From NCBI GenBank assembly GCA_003676145.1, contig NAUB01000012.1:1-57032 (forward strand): 57,032 nucleotides of DNA. The letters are read 5' to 3'. Positions 1 to 8,005 of the stretch are shown piece by piece. Both the position numbers and the translations under genes were made by a program. Position 1 is the first letter of the stretch; each line of letters opens with the position of its first letter. The notes beneath the pieces were generated by a model. The model ran no database searches. It was not told where the DNA came from and saw nothing but the letters and a program-made list of their open reading frames with translations. Origin of the DNA: a gamma proteobacterium symbiont of Stewartia floridana. Its GTDB lineage: Bacteria; Pseudomonadota; Gammaproteobacteria; Chromatiales; Chromatiaceae.

Positions 1-235
1 TTCCAAATGAACGACGAGCAACGCCGAGTGGCGCTTTTTCAGGCGCAACCCCCCATATTGATGTTGAAGAGGGGGCTGGGGCTATTTTTCCGCCCAGCCG
101 CGTTATCATTCGCTCATGTAGAACAACTGCACGTCGCTCATTCTGCCTTGCTGGACGAAAAAATAGCCCCAGCAGGGCCGATTGGATTCGTGTTAACAGG
201 CCCTAGTAGAATTCCTTTGGTTTAACCGGCGTTAA
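1..235. other. Palindrome-rich intergenic stretch with paired stem-loops
   Basis: No convincing gene is seen here. Two 24-base arms, 75-98 and 150-173, are near-perfect inverted copies of each other. Each arm can also fold on itself (GCTGGG paired with CCCAGC in the first, GCTGG with CCAGC in the second). Further downstream, AGGGCC near 174 is mirrored by GGCCCT near 200. Near 28-45 there is a short GCC/GGC stem followed by a run of T. The 72-codon open frame that spans the region reads through these stems and has no recognisable domain, so I treat it as non-coding. It may be a dispersed repeat, a structured RNA or the end of a mobile element; the window starts inside it. Confidence 0.45.
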
Positions 236-258
236 AACAGCCGACTGGCATGATTTAT

Positions 259-1047
259 TTATACCGCCGCGAGCAGGCGAGCCTCATCGCCATGGAATTG
301 ATCCGAGTGGCGTTCACCACGCTGATGATAGGCTATCCGGGTAAGCATCATCTCCACCGAGATTTCATCGCTGGGCAATCCATTACTTATCAATTCATCA
401 TAGTAGTGATAAAAACGCTTCCAGGTAATCTTTCGGGTGGCGTTCCGCTGTCGGGTCACCAGATCGTTAACCCCAATAAAGAGTGCTTCGATGCGTTTCC
501 ACTCACGATACTTCGATGGGTTATCAATCCCGGACTTCCTGAGTCTCAGCTGTGCCTGATGCTGGGTCATGCCACGGGTAAAACGGCCGTTTATGTAGAG
601 CAAACCCTGCATCACCCGGGAGGTTGGAGGACGCTGCTGCCAGGCTTCGACATTTTCAGCCTCGCAGAAGAGACGCCTGATGGTGTAATTAGCCATCGTT
701 TTATTCATCTTCACAGCGCCAGCTATTTTGAAATGCTTCAATATTTCAACCTGGCGTGGAGTGGCGCATTGTGACAACCCCTGTATATGGTATAACTCCT
801 TGATCGTTAGAGCCTCAAGCAGATCGACTCCCATCTTGTTCAAGCGTTCCAACCACTCACCTTCGATCGGTCTCTCCGGGAGCTTTTGATGTGTTGATGG
901 AGACTGTGCAAGCTCCAATGCAATCTTTACCTGAGCCTGAAGTTCTACTGTCGCCTGCAGCTCTTTTCTCTTTTTCTCTGCCAAATCCAAAGTAAAAAAT
1001 GTGGCAAGAAGAGTCGCTACATATCCTTCCCTATTGAAGGTTTCCAT
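259..1047 (-). CDS. Hypothetical protein, about 262 aa
   Basis: I do not recognise this protein. It is rich in Lys, Arg, Glu and Gln, has no signal peptide and no membrane segment, and looks like a soluble cytoplasmic protein. Residues 20-60 form a Leu/Glu/Gln/Lys-rich stretch that could be helical or coiled coil. The C-terminal half is basic and contains several Arg/Trp/Lys patches, which would be compatible with nucleic-acid binding, but no named motif is visible. The start at 1047 is chosen because GGAG lies seven bases upstream; an in-frame start seven codons earlier has no ribosome site. It is transcribed divergently from the dehydrogenase that follows. The frame is long and clean, so it is probably a real gene. 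Confidence 0.6.
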   Translation of the reverse strand: METFNREGYVATLLATFFTLDLAEKKRKELQATVELQAQVKIALELAQSPSTHQKLPERPIEGEWLERLNKMGVDLLEALTIKELYHIQGLSQCATPRQVEILKHFKIAGAVKMNKTMANYTIRRLFCEAENVEAWQQRPPTSRVMQGLLYINGRFTRGMTQHQAQLRLRKSGIDNPSKYREWKRIEALFIGVNDLVTRQRNATRKITWKRFYHYYDELISNGLPSDEISVEMMLTRIAYHQRGERHSDQFHGDEARLLAAV

Positions 1048-1261
1048 ACACATTCTCCAGTTCAGCAATTTCGCGATAGTATAGGAATTTGCTCTATATC
1101 GAGGTGCGAGCCGCGTCTCAATATTCCAAGCTGTTTTTCGACGTTGCTATCATCACAGGTTGAAAATTAAACTAACGAAAAATCATAAAACACTGCTAAA
1201 TTAAATCCCTGATTCAATTCATCGATTGGATGACTATAGCTCACCATTTTTGTTTGCGGAT

Positions 1262-2017
1262 ATGAATAAAAGAACAGCATTTATTACAGGTAACAGCAGT
1301 GGTCTCGGCCTCGGTATCAGCCAGGTTTTGTTAAACCAGGGTTATCGGGTTTACGGCTGCAGCCGGCGCGGCTGCAAACTGCAGGGGGATATCGTGGATC
1401 AGCATTGCGATCTGACCCGGTCAGAGACAATACCCGATGCCCTTGAAGAACTTTTAAACGGCGTTACAACCCTCGATCTGGTGATACTCAACGCGGGCAT
1501 ACTGGGAGAGATCAAAAACATCAGTGACACTTCGCTGAATGCACTGCGGCAGATCATGGAGATCAACCTATGGCCGAACAAGGTGATCCTGGATTGGCTA
1601 TTGAAATCGCCACTGAATATCGATCAGATCCTCCTCATGTCATCGGGTGCTGCGGTACTGGGCAACAAGGGATGGGGCGGATATGCCCTTTCGAAAAGCG
1701 GATTGAACATGCTTGGACGTCTCTATGCCCACGAGTTCGATGAAACCCACATTGCTGCCATTGCGCCGGGATTGATCGAATCGAGCATGATGGACTATCT
1801 GTGTAGCGAGGCAGACAGCGACGCCTTCCCTGCCCTGCAACGCATCAGACAGGCTCGTGAGGAGGGAAAAACCCTCTCCCCCAGCGCAGCCGCCGAGAGG
1901 ATCCTGCAGGCCCTGCCGGAGATCAAGGGATTTGAGAGTGGCAGCTACATCGATCTGCGACAGATCCTCGCCCCGGATGAGTACCAGGCCCTGCTCGAGG
2001 CACGCAACCGAACCTGA
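1262..2017 (+). CDS. Short-chain dehydrogenase/reductase (SDR) family oxidoreductase
   Basis: A classical SDR of about 251 residues that should use NAD(P)(H) to oxidise or reduce an alcohol or carbonyl; the substrate cannot be told. The glycine-rich cofactor loop TGNSSGLG lies at residues 9-16, NAG at 77-79, a catalytic Ser at about 127-128, and the Tyr-x-x-x-Lys pair at Tyr141 and Lys145. A conserved PG follows the active site. I start at 1262 because the cofactor-binding strand then begins at residue 5, as in most family members; an upstream in-frame ATG at 1226 would add 12 residues without family resemblance. Neither start has a strong ribosome site. It is monocistronic, with a repeat element immediately downstream. 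Confidence 0.85.
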   Translation: MNKRTAFITGNSSGLGLGISQVLLNQGYRVYGCSRRGCKLQGDIVDQHCDLTRSETIPDALEELLNGVTTLDLVILNAGILGEIKNISDTSLNALRQIMEINLWPNKVILDWLLKSPLNIDQILLMSSGAAVLGNKGWGGYALSKSGLNMLGRLYAHEFDETHIAAIAPGLIESSMMDYLCSEADSDAFPALQRIRQAREEGKTLSPSAAAERILQALPEIKGFESGSYIDLRQILAPDEYQALLEARNRT

Positions 2018-2029
2018 TGTTTTAGAATG

Positions 2030-2312
2030 TCCGCCAATGAACGCGAATAAATGCAAATTCTGTGATGCTGGAATCAAGCAGAGATAGCGCGAAATCGCTA
2101 TCGCACCAAGCAGACCTGAATGGCACCTGGCCAAACCCTATCTGGTGGGGCACGGCCCCACCAAATACGCTTGAATTAAACACAGACGCACTGATTTTCC
2201 GGACAGCCGTGCAGCAGATGCCGTGGTCCAGAATCAGCAACCAGACTCAGTCCAGGCAAACAGCTAATAGATTCGCAAAATAGATTTGCGTTTATTCGCG
2301 TTCATTTGCGGA
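2030..2312. repeat. MITE-like element with 30-bp terminal inverted repeats (copy A)
   Basis: The stretch is bounded by inverted 30-base arms at 2030-2059 and 2283-2312 that agree at 27 of 30 positions; the core is AATGAACGCGAATAAA. Inside, at 2144-2162, is the palindrome GGTGGGGCACGGCCCCACC. Related palindromes with the same flank (CCACCAAA, then a TTGAATTAAAC-like tail) recur near 8721 and 42079 in this window. The element fills almost all of the 309-base gap between the SDR gene and the DsrC-like gene and holds no plausible gene. The arms, size and recurrence fit a non-autonomous miniature transposable element. No target-site duplication was established. Confidence 0.6.
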
Positions 2313-2326
2313 CTGAATAAAACAGA

Positions 2327-2668
2327 TCAACTGAAATAGCTTTTCGCCTCTTCACCCGGATCGGGCAGACCGGCGATTCGCCAGATGCTCAGGCAGCTGC
2401 CGAACAGATGATGGACCTTATGCCTCGGTATACCGGTTGCCCGGCAGACCAGACGCATATTCGGGAGCGCCCCAAGACTCAGGTAGCGTTCACGGATGTG
2501 ATGAATGATGTGCCAGTGTTGCTCACCCAGATGATCCACTCCCTCCTGATGGGCCAGATCACGAGCCAGCTCTTCGTTCCAGAGCTGGTGATCGATCAGG
2601 AAACCATCCTCATCAAAGCGGATCAGCGGTTGTACATTGGCGGATTGGTCTACGGCTGTATGAACCAT
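2327..2668 (-). CDS. DsrC/TusE-family protein lacking both C-terminal cysteines (RspA-like)
   Basis: 113 residues with the DsrC/TusE fold signature: FDEDGFLIDHQLWNEE at 18-33, an EQHWHIIHHIRERY helix around 49-62, LPNMR near 68-72 and IAGLPDP near 98-104. True DsrC carries two redox cysteines in a C-terminal arm, and TusE carries the penultimate one. Here the inner cysteine position is occupied by Trp96, and the chain ends in YFS with no terminal cysteine. It therefore cannot form the persulfide or trisulfide used in sulfur transfer. Such cysteine-less members have been called RspA and proposed as regulatory. AGGAG lies nine bases before the start. It is adjacent to, but separated from, a dihaem cytochrome gene on the same strand. 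Confidence 0.8.
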   Translation of the reverse strand: MVHTAVDQSANVQPLIRFDEDGFLIDHQLWNEELARDLAHQEGVDHLGEQHWHIIHHIRERYLSLGALPNMRLVCRATGIPRHKVHHLFGSCLSIWRIAGLPDPGEEAKSYFS

Positions 2669-2979
2669 GATCTCAATCTCCTGCGGTTAGTTGTGAAAAG
2701 TATTGAAAATGAGTATGGGAGAGAATCCATTTTATGAAAAATGATAATTCGTGATTTCATATCATAAATTCTGATATACCTTGCCAATCTTCAAATCTCT
2801 TCTGCAATCACACCCTGGGGATTCTTGCGAACCATGCAGAGGTCACGGCTATCAGAGCACCCTACCCCACAGCAATCAGACACAACGCAGTGCTGGGGGG
2901 TAAAGACGCCAATAGGTTTCAGACCGAAGCGTGCGCGGAACGCACACTTCGGCTGCAGGTGACAGAGTCAGCAGCGGGT
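2669..2979. other. Intergenic region
   Basis: About 310 bases between the DsrC-like gene and the cytochrome gene. The part next to the DsrC-like gene is AT-rich and presumably holds its promoter. I see no gene, no strong hairpin and no repeat. Confidence 0.4.
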
Positions 2980-3720
2980 TTAGGGCTTTTTCACAGGTCG
3001 TTGAGCAGGAACCCGGGCATGTTTGGCAAGCCCTTTGGTCTCCAGCGAGAGAATCCAGTCAACCAGCGCAGCCGCATCCTCATCGCGAACATTGACGTTA
3101 GGCGGCATGAATCGCATGTTGACGTTTTCCCACATCCTGGTGCCACCCTGGGTACCTTTCAACACAGAGTCCACCAAGTCACTCTTTGCATTGGCATTTG
3201 CCTGATAACGTCCGGCAATTTCTCGAAAGGATGGGGCCAGAGGAACCACTCTGGATTCGGTCACAGGCTCCACACGATGACAGATATTACAGCCGCTGAG
3301 ACTCGACAGTCTCAGCATGTTGTCGTGTCTCTGCAGACGCTCAACAGTCTTCTGATCCACATCCAAATCGATGATCCAGCGCACCAGGGCCGCAGCCTCC
3401 TCACGGGATACATTCACATTCGGCGGCATAAATCGCATCGCCACCTTGCCTTCCCACTTCTGATCCCGATAGGCGGTACCGTGGATGACCCGATCGAGCA
3501 ACTGATCGAAAGCCTGTTGATCGTCACGATAACGTACCGCCACCTCCTGGTATGAAGGCCCCAGAGGCTTGCCCCCACTGTTGTCCGCCGCTACCTGATG
3601 GCAGATAAAACAGCCCCTGGCATTGGCCAGATCAAGCATCTGCTCATCTTTGGCCTGTAGTGTGGTCGGCGCGACGAGAGCAACGACTAAGCCGCTCAGG
3701 TACGTCAAAAACCTTCTCAT
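2980..3720 (-). CDS. Secreted dihaem cytochrome c
   Basis: A 246-residue periplasmic electron carrier made of two tandem class I cytochrome c domains. An N-terminal signal peptide of about 23 residues is followed by CFICH in the first domain and CNICH in the second, each a CxxCH haem site. Each domain ends with the same FMPPNVNV segment, whose Met is the likely sixth haem ligand, so the protein probably arose by internal duplication. AGGAGAG lies eight bases upstream of the start. It stands alone on the minus strand, divergent from the ExbB-like operon. The redox partner is unknown; nearby sulfur or alcohol oxidation systems are possible, but nothing in the sequence ties it to them. Confidence 0.88.
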   Translation of the reverse strand: MRRFLTYLSGLVVALVAPTTLQAKDEQMLDLANARGCFICHQVAADNSGGKPLGPSYQEVAVRYRDDQQAFDQLLDRVIHGTAYRDQKWEGKVAMRFMPPNVNVSREEAAALVRWIIDLDVDQKTVERLQRHDNMLRLSSLSGCNICHRVEPVTESRVVPLAPSFREIAGRYQANANAKSDLVDSVLKGTQGGTRMWENVNMRFMPPNVNVRDEDAAALVDWILSLETKGLAKHARVPAQRPVKKP

Positions 3721-4145
3721 GATTGGTCTCTCCTGCTCGCAATTTTACAGTTGGATGGATCTCTCTTTAATCCTGTTACGACTCAGAAATCTGAGCATGA
3801 TCAGATTGAAGCCAGAAAAATCCGGTTTTCAATCTGAACTGAATTTGCAACATTCATGCCTGCCCGATGAGACACTACTCAGGCAGATTGCGGCTATTCA
3901 CTCAGTTTATGCCGAAGCTGACTGTTCATATTCGATGCGGATGTACCACAAGTGATACAAGCGCCTAGGGTAATTCATCTCTGCCCCGCTACCCCGGGGC
4001 AATACAGCAGGCATGCCCCTTGCAGGGGTAGTACATCAAAGCAAATCCAGCTTTCTGCATGGCCCGAAGCCGGCCCTGACAGTAGGAGTAACACAGTAGG
4101 CTAGTATCTAATGAGAACAACAACCAAGAGAGCTCCCTGGCATCC
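3721..4145. other. Divergent promoter region with GC-rich palindromes
   Basis: This gap separates the divergent cytochrome gene and the ExbB-like operon. It contains GCCCCG paired with CGGGGC at 3983-4000, CCCC/GGGG at 4016-4028, and an overlapping CTACCCC (3989-3995) mirrored by GGGGTAG (4025-4031). These could be operator half-sites or leader hairpins for the operon that starts at 4146. No gene is seen. Confidence 0.35.
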
Positions 4146-4856
4146 ATGACCGCATCGATACCTGCCTACAGCCTGCTGTTGAGGTGGCTACTGCTGGCCG
4201 GCCTGATCCTGTTTGGCGCTTGGGTCTCCTGGGACCAGGGGATTCTGCAGAATATTCTGCTCTCCGATCCGACCAGAATCACCTTGATCATCGGCGTAAC
4301 CTTTATCGCTGCCAGCGGTCACTGCGCTTTTCGCAGCCTCTACCTGTCGACGGAACAGGAGGCACTGCAACGGATCATCCAGGCACTGGGGCTTAGCGAC
4401 AAGCCACTCAACAAAGGATCAAACCTGCTGGATAGCTCCCTGACAGGTGAGTTTCTGCGTGGATTGCTGCAAAAACCGAGCGAGCCGGAGACAGTCCGAG
4501 ACGCCCAGCTGCTGGCCCAGGTGATGGCAGAGCAGGCCCGGGGGCAGCATGAAGCGGGATGGTTTATCAGCGGACTGCTGATCAAACTGGGTCTGCTGGG
4601 CACGGTGATCGGCTTCGTTCTGATGCTGGCGCCCGTCGCTGAGCTCGAGTCATTCGACCTGGCCGACATTCAGGGGCTGTTGCAACGGATGACCGGCGGT
4701 ATGGGGGTTGCGCTGAATACCACCCTGCTCGGTCTGGTCTGCAGCATGCTGCTTGGACTGCAGTATCTGATGCTGGACCGGGCCGCCGATCGCCTGGTGG
4801 CAGCGGCGGTTCACCTGGCTGAAACCCGACTCACAGCAAACTCGGGCGGTGATTAG
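4146..4856 (+). CDS. MotA/TolQ/ExbB-family proton channel subunit
   Basis: A 236-residue inner-membrane protein of the family that conducts ions to drive a partner. Four membrane helices are visible at about 11-30, 44-62, 139-163 and 186-210, with a cytoplasmic loop of roughly 75 residues between the second and third. The hallmark segments are GLLGTVIGF at about 149-157 and GMGVALNTTLLGL at about 185-197; the latter holds the Thr residues that line the channel in ExbB and TolQ. It is the first gene of an operon; the next gene starts three bases after its stop and encodes an ExbD-like partner. Unlike tonB or tol operons, no TonB, TolA or OmpA-type gene follows. The biological output is unknown. 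Confidence 0.85.
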   Translation: MTASIPAYSLLLRWLLLAGLILFGAWVSWDQGILQNILLSDPTRITLIIGVTFIAASGHCAFRSLYLSTEQEALQRIIQALGLSDKPLNKGSNLLDSSLTGEFLRGLLQKPSEPETVRDAQLLAQVMAEQARGQHEAGWFISGLLIKLGLLGTVIGFVLMLAPVAELESFDLADIQGLLQRMTGGMGVALNTTLLGLVCSMLLGLQYLMLDRAADRLVAAAVHLAETRLTANSGGD

Positions 4857-4859
4857 ACC

Positions 4860-5468
4860 ATGGCCATGTTCCGCAATAGCCGCAGCTTCGATGCCGACCC
4901 GTTCACCGACCTGCTGTTCAATGCACTGCTTGCCTTCACCTTTCTGTTTCTGGTGGCGCTGATGTTTCTCAACCCACCAGCAAAAACCGGCACCATCAAT
5001 CCGAAAGCGGACTTCATCATCACCGTAACCTGGCCTGACAACAATCCGGATGATATCGATACCTGGGTCGAGGGCCCGGCGGGTCAACTGGTCTGGTTCA
5101 AACAACCACAGGCCGGGCTGCTGCACCTGGACCGGGATGACCGGGGCCTGGCCAATGACAGCCTGGTGGTGGATGGCAAAGCGGTGGTCAATCCGCTCAA
5201 TCAGGAGGTGGTTACCCTGCGGGGACGCCCACCCGGCGAGTATGTGGTCAATGTGCACTACTACAACAGCAAGACCCGGCAACCGGTGCCGGTGACGGTC
5301 TCTCTGGCGGAGGTCAATCCGGTGCTGAAGATCCTCCACTATGCCAATCTGCAACTCGAACGACTCGGGGAGGAGCAGACCGCCGTACGCTTTTCGATCG
5401 CCCCTGATGGTCAGGTTTTCGATATCAACACCCTACCCAAATCAATCGTGGAGGTTGGCAAGCTTTGA
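4860..5468 (+). CDS. ExbD/MotB-like subunit with DUF2135-like periplasmic domain
   Basis: 202 residues. The short N-terminus ends in PFTDLLFN and enters a single membrane helix at about 16-37. Asp17 sits where ExbD and MotB carry the proton-binding aspartate, so this is the likely stator-type partner of the preceding channel gene. The periplasmic part is not ExbD-like or peptidoglycan-binding. Residues from about 50 show TWPDN, DIDTWVEGPAG, a Leu-Asp-x-Asp-Asp segment and a PPGEYVVNVHYY strand, which resembles the DUF2135/YfaP type of beta-sandwich. It lies three bases downstream of the channel gene and overlaps the next gene by four bases. The family assignment of the periplasmic domain rests on pattern resemblance only. 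Confidence 0.75.
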   Translation: MAMFRNSRSFDADPFTDLLFNALLAFTFLFLVALMFLNPPAKTGTINPKADFIITVTWPDNNPDDIDTWVEGPAGQLVWFKQPQAGLLHLDRDDRGLANDSLVVDGKAVVNPLNQEVVTLRGRPPGEYVVNVHYYNSKTRQPVPVTVSLAEVNPVLKILHYANLQLERLGEEQTAVRFSIAPDGQVFDINTLPKSIVEVGKL

Positions 5469-5977
5469 CGGAATCCACTCTACTGCTGGTGCTGGCCTAT
5501 GTGGCACTCACGGCGCTGATCACCCTCAGCCTGTTGCGCGCGCCGTTTCACTGGAGCCTGAAACTGTTGCTGGTACTGGCAACCTCCGCACTCTACTTTG
5601 TCAGCTATCAGGGTTGGCGTGAGGTCCAGGGATGGCCGGTCAGCAGCCCATTGCCGGCACGTTTTCAGCTGCATGCCGCGATCATCGATGAGCCGGATAA
5701 AACCTCGGGTTCCCCTGGCACCATCCATATCTGGATCACCGACCTGAGTGCTGCCGAGCCCGCAGAAAAACCCCGTGCCTATCGACTCGATTATCAGAAG
5801 AGTCTGCATACCAATCTGCAAGAGGCACTGAGAAATCTGCGCAACGGTGTGATCCAGCTGGGCCGGATCAAAGAGAGTGGAGTGAGCGGTATGCCCCGTG
5901 ACTTCACCCGCATGGGCGAGAAGCGCCAGCAGCTCGAAATCTATAGCCTGCCCGATCCGGCCCTGCCGGAAAAGTAA
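5465..5977 (+). CDS. Hypothetical inner-membrane protein of the ExbB/ExbD-like operon
   Basis: About 170 residues. Two closely spaced membrane helices lie at roughly 4-24 and 30-47, followed by a periplasmic or cytoplasmic domain of about 120 residues with no family I recognise. The start is a TTG that overlaps the stop of the preceding gene (TTGA), so translation is probably coupled. The soluble part has alternating hydrophobic strands (FQLHAAIID, TIHIWITDL) and then a helical Leu/Asn/Arg segment. The tight coupling to the channel subunits suggests it is a structural part of the same complex, but its role cannot be read from the sequence. Confidence 0.65.
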   Translation: MTESTLLLVLAYVALTALITLSLLRAPFHWSLKLLLVLATSALYFVSYQGWREVQGWPVSSPLPARFQLHAAIIDEPDKTSGSPGTIHIWITDLSAAEPAEKPRAYRLDYQKSLHTNLQEALRNLRNGVIQLGRIKESGVSGMPRDFTRMGEKRQQLEIYSLPDPALPEK

Positions 5978-5978
5978 G

Positions 5979-6686
5979 ATGCATCGGATAGGCCTGCTGC
6001 TCGCACTGCTCTGCTCCCTGGTCACAGGCTGCAGTGAACAACGCCCCAGCCATCAGGGATCCTACTTTCCGCTCACCCCGGATATGCGATGGACCTACCG
6101 GGTCACCACCGAGGTCGCCGGACGTGTGGAGACACGGGAATTTGTGACCTACAACAGCGAACCGGAAACACTGAAAGGCCTGCCTCACAGCGTTCGCGTC
6201 ACCAGTGAAGGCACCCGTTACTATCTGCGCAACGTGGATGAGGGGATCTATCGCAACGGCAAGCGCACCATCGTTGAGTCGGAGGTAAGAATGGATAGCG
6301 ACCCCCATTGGGTATTGAAACGCCCCTATCAGACGGGCACCAGCTGGAGCAACCTGACCTACCCCTATGTACTGCGGCGAATCAGTCCCTATGAGCAGAC
6401 TCTGACCCGGGGCAGCGCCCTGAAGATGGCCTATCAGATCAGCCAACTGGATGCGCAGGTCGATGTGCCGGCCGGCCATTTTGAACAGTGTCTGCTGGTT
6501 GAGGGAGAGGCGCAGCTGACGCTCTATGCAGATGGACGTGAGGGTTATCAGGACATCGAGATCAACACCCGGGAGTGGTATGCACCCGGTGTCGGCCTGG
6601 TGAAACTGGTTCGTGAAGAGCCGATGTCGGGTTTGGTGTTCAGCGGAGGCAAGGTGGTCTTCGAACTGATCGGGTTCGAACACTGA
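5979..6686 (+). CDS. Putative lipoprotein, last gene of the ExbB/ExbD-like operon
   Basis: 235 residues beginning with a lipoprotein signal (MHRIGLLLALLCSLVTGC), with the lipidated Cys at about 19. The mature part starts with a YFPLTPDMRWTYRV segment. This pattern is common at the start of uncharacterised secreted beta-rich proteins. The rest is rich in beta strands, with several Tyr/Trp residues. The start is one base after the stop of the preceding gene, so all four genes form one unit. If the complex is energised by the channel subunits, this lipoprotein could be the envelope-facing component. That is inference from gene order. No catalytic motif is visible. Confidence 0.68.
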   Translation: MHRIGLLLALLCSLVTGCSEQRPSHQGSYFPLTPDMRWTYRVTTEVAGRVETREFVTYNSEPETLKGLPHSVRVTSEGTRYYLRNVDEGIYRNGKRTIVESEVRMDSDPHWVLKRPYQTGTSWSNLTYPYVLRRISPYEQTLTRGSALKMAYQISQLDAQVDVPAGHFEQCLLVEGEAQLTLYADGREGYQDIEINTREWYAPGVGLVKLVREEPMSGLVFSGGKVVFELIGFEH

Positions 6687-6787
6687 ATTGCAGACAGAGC
6701 CACAGTCGGACAAATACAGTAGGCTTTTACTCTCACGCAGACAGGCAATAACAGAAACACCCCCTCTGTTAACACGCCTTGTTCAGG

Positions 6788-8002
6788 TTAAGAGCTAGGA
6801 GAACCAAGCTGCAGCGGCTGCTCTTCAGTGATCACATGGCCGACGAACTTACTCATGTCGTCAAGAATCTTGCCGCCACGCCGAAAGCCCAGGCCACACG
6901 CCTCCCAGACATAGAAGACACCGGCCTGATAGTTCTGCCCAACACGGTCCTTGGGGAAATCGACCCACTCCTGGTAGATGTTTTTGTGGAAATCGTAGGG
7001 ACCACCGCTCTGTTCGATCAGTTGCCCACCGGCATCCAGGATACGCATGTTGGCGCCCTCGCGACCAAACAGCTTCTTTTCGACCTGAGCCACACCGGCC
7101 AGAGGCTCGAATGCGGTGGGCAGCAGGTAGGGTGAGTTGGGAAACAGATCATAAAGGATCTTCATCATCCCCTTGCTCTGAAACAGCAGCGTATAGGGCG
7201 GATTGATGATGCGGGTTCCCCCCTGCTTTGCACTCTGCTCGAGCATCCGGGTTAGCTCAAGCTCCTGCTCGGCGATATCCTCCCAGGGAAAGAGTTTGAA
7301 CCAGAAGTCGGCCAGCTGGCCATCCTTGTTGAACACACCTTCGTCACGGCTAAAGCCCGCTTCATTCAGGTAGCAGAAGTCGGTAAAAAAGCCGGCCTCG
7401 TGTGCCGCCTGCTGAAGATAGCGGGTTGTGCGCTCATCCTCCGGCAGATCACTGATACTGGAAAACAGCAGCTTCTCCCCGTTGTAGCGGCTGGCAAAAT
7501 CGAAATCCGCATCGTCACCGCTGATCAGACGTCGGAAGTTCTCTTTCAACATCTCATGCAAGTTGTTGAACTGGCGGGCCTCGTCCATGCCATTCGCCTT
7601 CAGAATTGCCCACTGAATAATCGCTGTTTCGAACAGACTGGTTGGGGTGTCAGCGTTGAATTCGATTAATTTGATGGGCTGACCATCGAGTCCCCCGGCC
7701 AGATCGAAACGTCCGTAGAGATGCCAGTCATCGCGATCCCAGCTGTTCTCAATCAGCCCGACCAGATTGGCGGGTATACCCAGCTCATAGTAGAGCTGAT
7801 TGTCTATGACGTGCTGGGCTCCCTCCACATACATATCATAAAGCGCATTGGCGGCTTGGTAGTAGGCCTCCGCTTCAGCTTCACTCAGTTGAACCAGATC
7901 ACTGACGATATAGTCGCTGCCATCCGCATCGGTATGCCAGCTCATACCGATCTCTTCCATAACCCCTTTGCTGAGAGGCTCAACCTTCAGAGTATCGACC
8001 AT
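6788..8002 (-). CDS. ygiC: Glutathionylspermidine synthase-like ATP-grasp protein (YgiC family)
   Basis: 404 residues matching the synthetase domain of glutathionylspermidine synthase without its amidase half, as in E. coli YgiC and YjfC. Typical segments are SDLVQLSEAEAEAYYQAA near the N-terminus, LYGRFDLAG around 92-100, KLIEFNADTPTSLFE around 107-121 (the ATP/metal region) and GGPYDFHKNIYQEW near 340-353. The family joins a carboxylate to an amine using ATP; the actual substrates of the YgiC branch are unclear. The ATG at 8002 lies three bases after the stop of the ygiB-like gene. A TTG one codon earlier is possible but less likely. The two genes form an operon, as in enterobacteria. Confidence 0.88.
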   Translation of the reverse strand: MVDTLKVEPLSKGVMEEIGMSWHTDADGSDYIVSDLVQLSEAEAEAYYQAANALYDMYVEGAQHVIDNQLYYELGIPANLVGLIENSWDRDDWHLYGRFDLAGGLDGQPIKLIEFNADTPTSLFETAIIQWAILKANGMDEARQFNNLHEMLKENFRRLISGDDADFDFASRYNGEKLLFSSISDLPEDERTTRYLQQAAHEAGFFTDFCYLNEAGFSRDEGVFNKDGQLADFWFKLFPWEDIAEQELELTRMLEQSAKQGGTRIINPPYTLLFQSKGMMKILYDLFPNSPYLLPTAFEPLAGVAQVEKKLFGREGANMRILDAGGQLIEQSGGPYDFHKNIYQEWVDFPKDRVGQNYQAGVFYVWEACGLGFRRGGKILDDMSKFVGHVITEEQPLQLGSPSS

Positions 8003-8005
8003 CAA

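Noticed and set aside
7-225. 72-codon open frame on the plus strand
   Set aside because: It reads through a nest of inverted repeats, has no ribosome site or family resemblance, and the structure explains its composition better.
4146-6686. Zorya-type defence or a Tol/TonB operon
   Set aside because: No nuclease, helicase, TonB, TolA, TolB or OmpA-type domain is present among the four genes, and the channel subunit lacks the long tail of ZorA.
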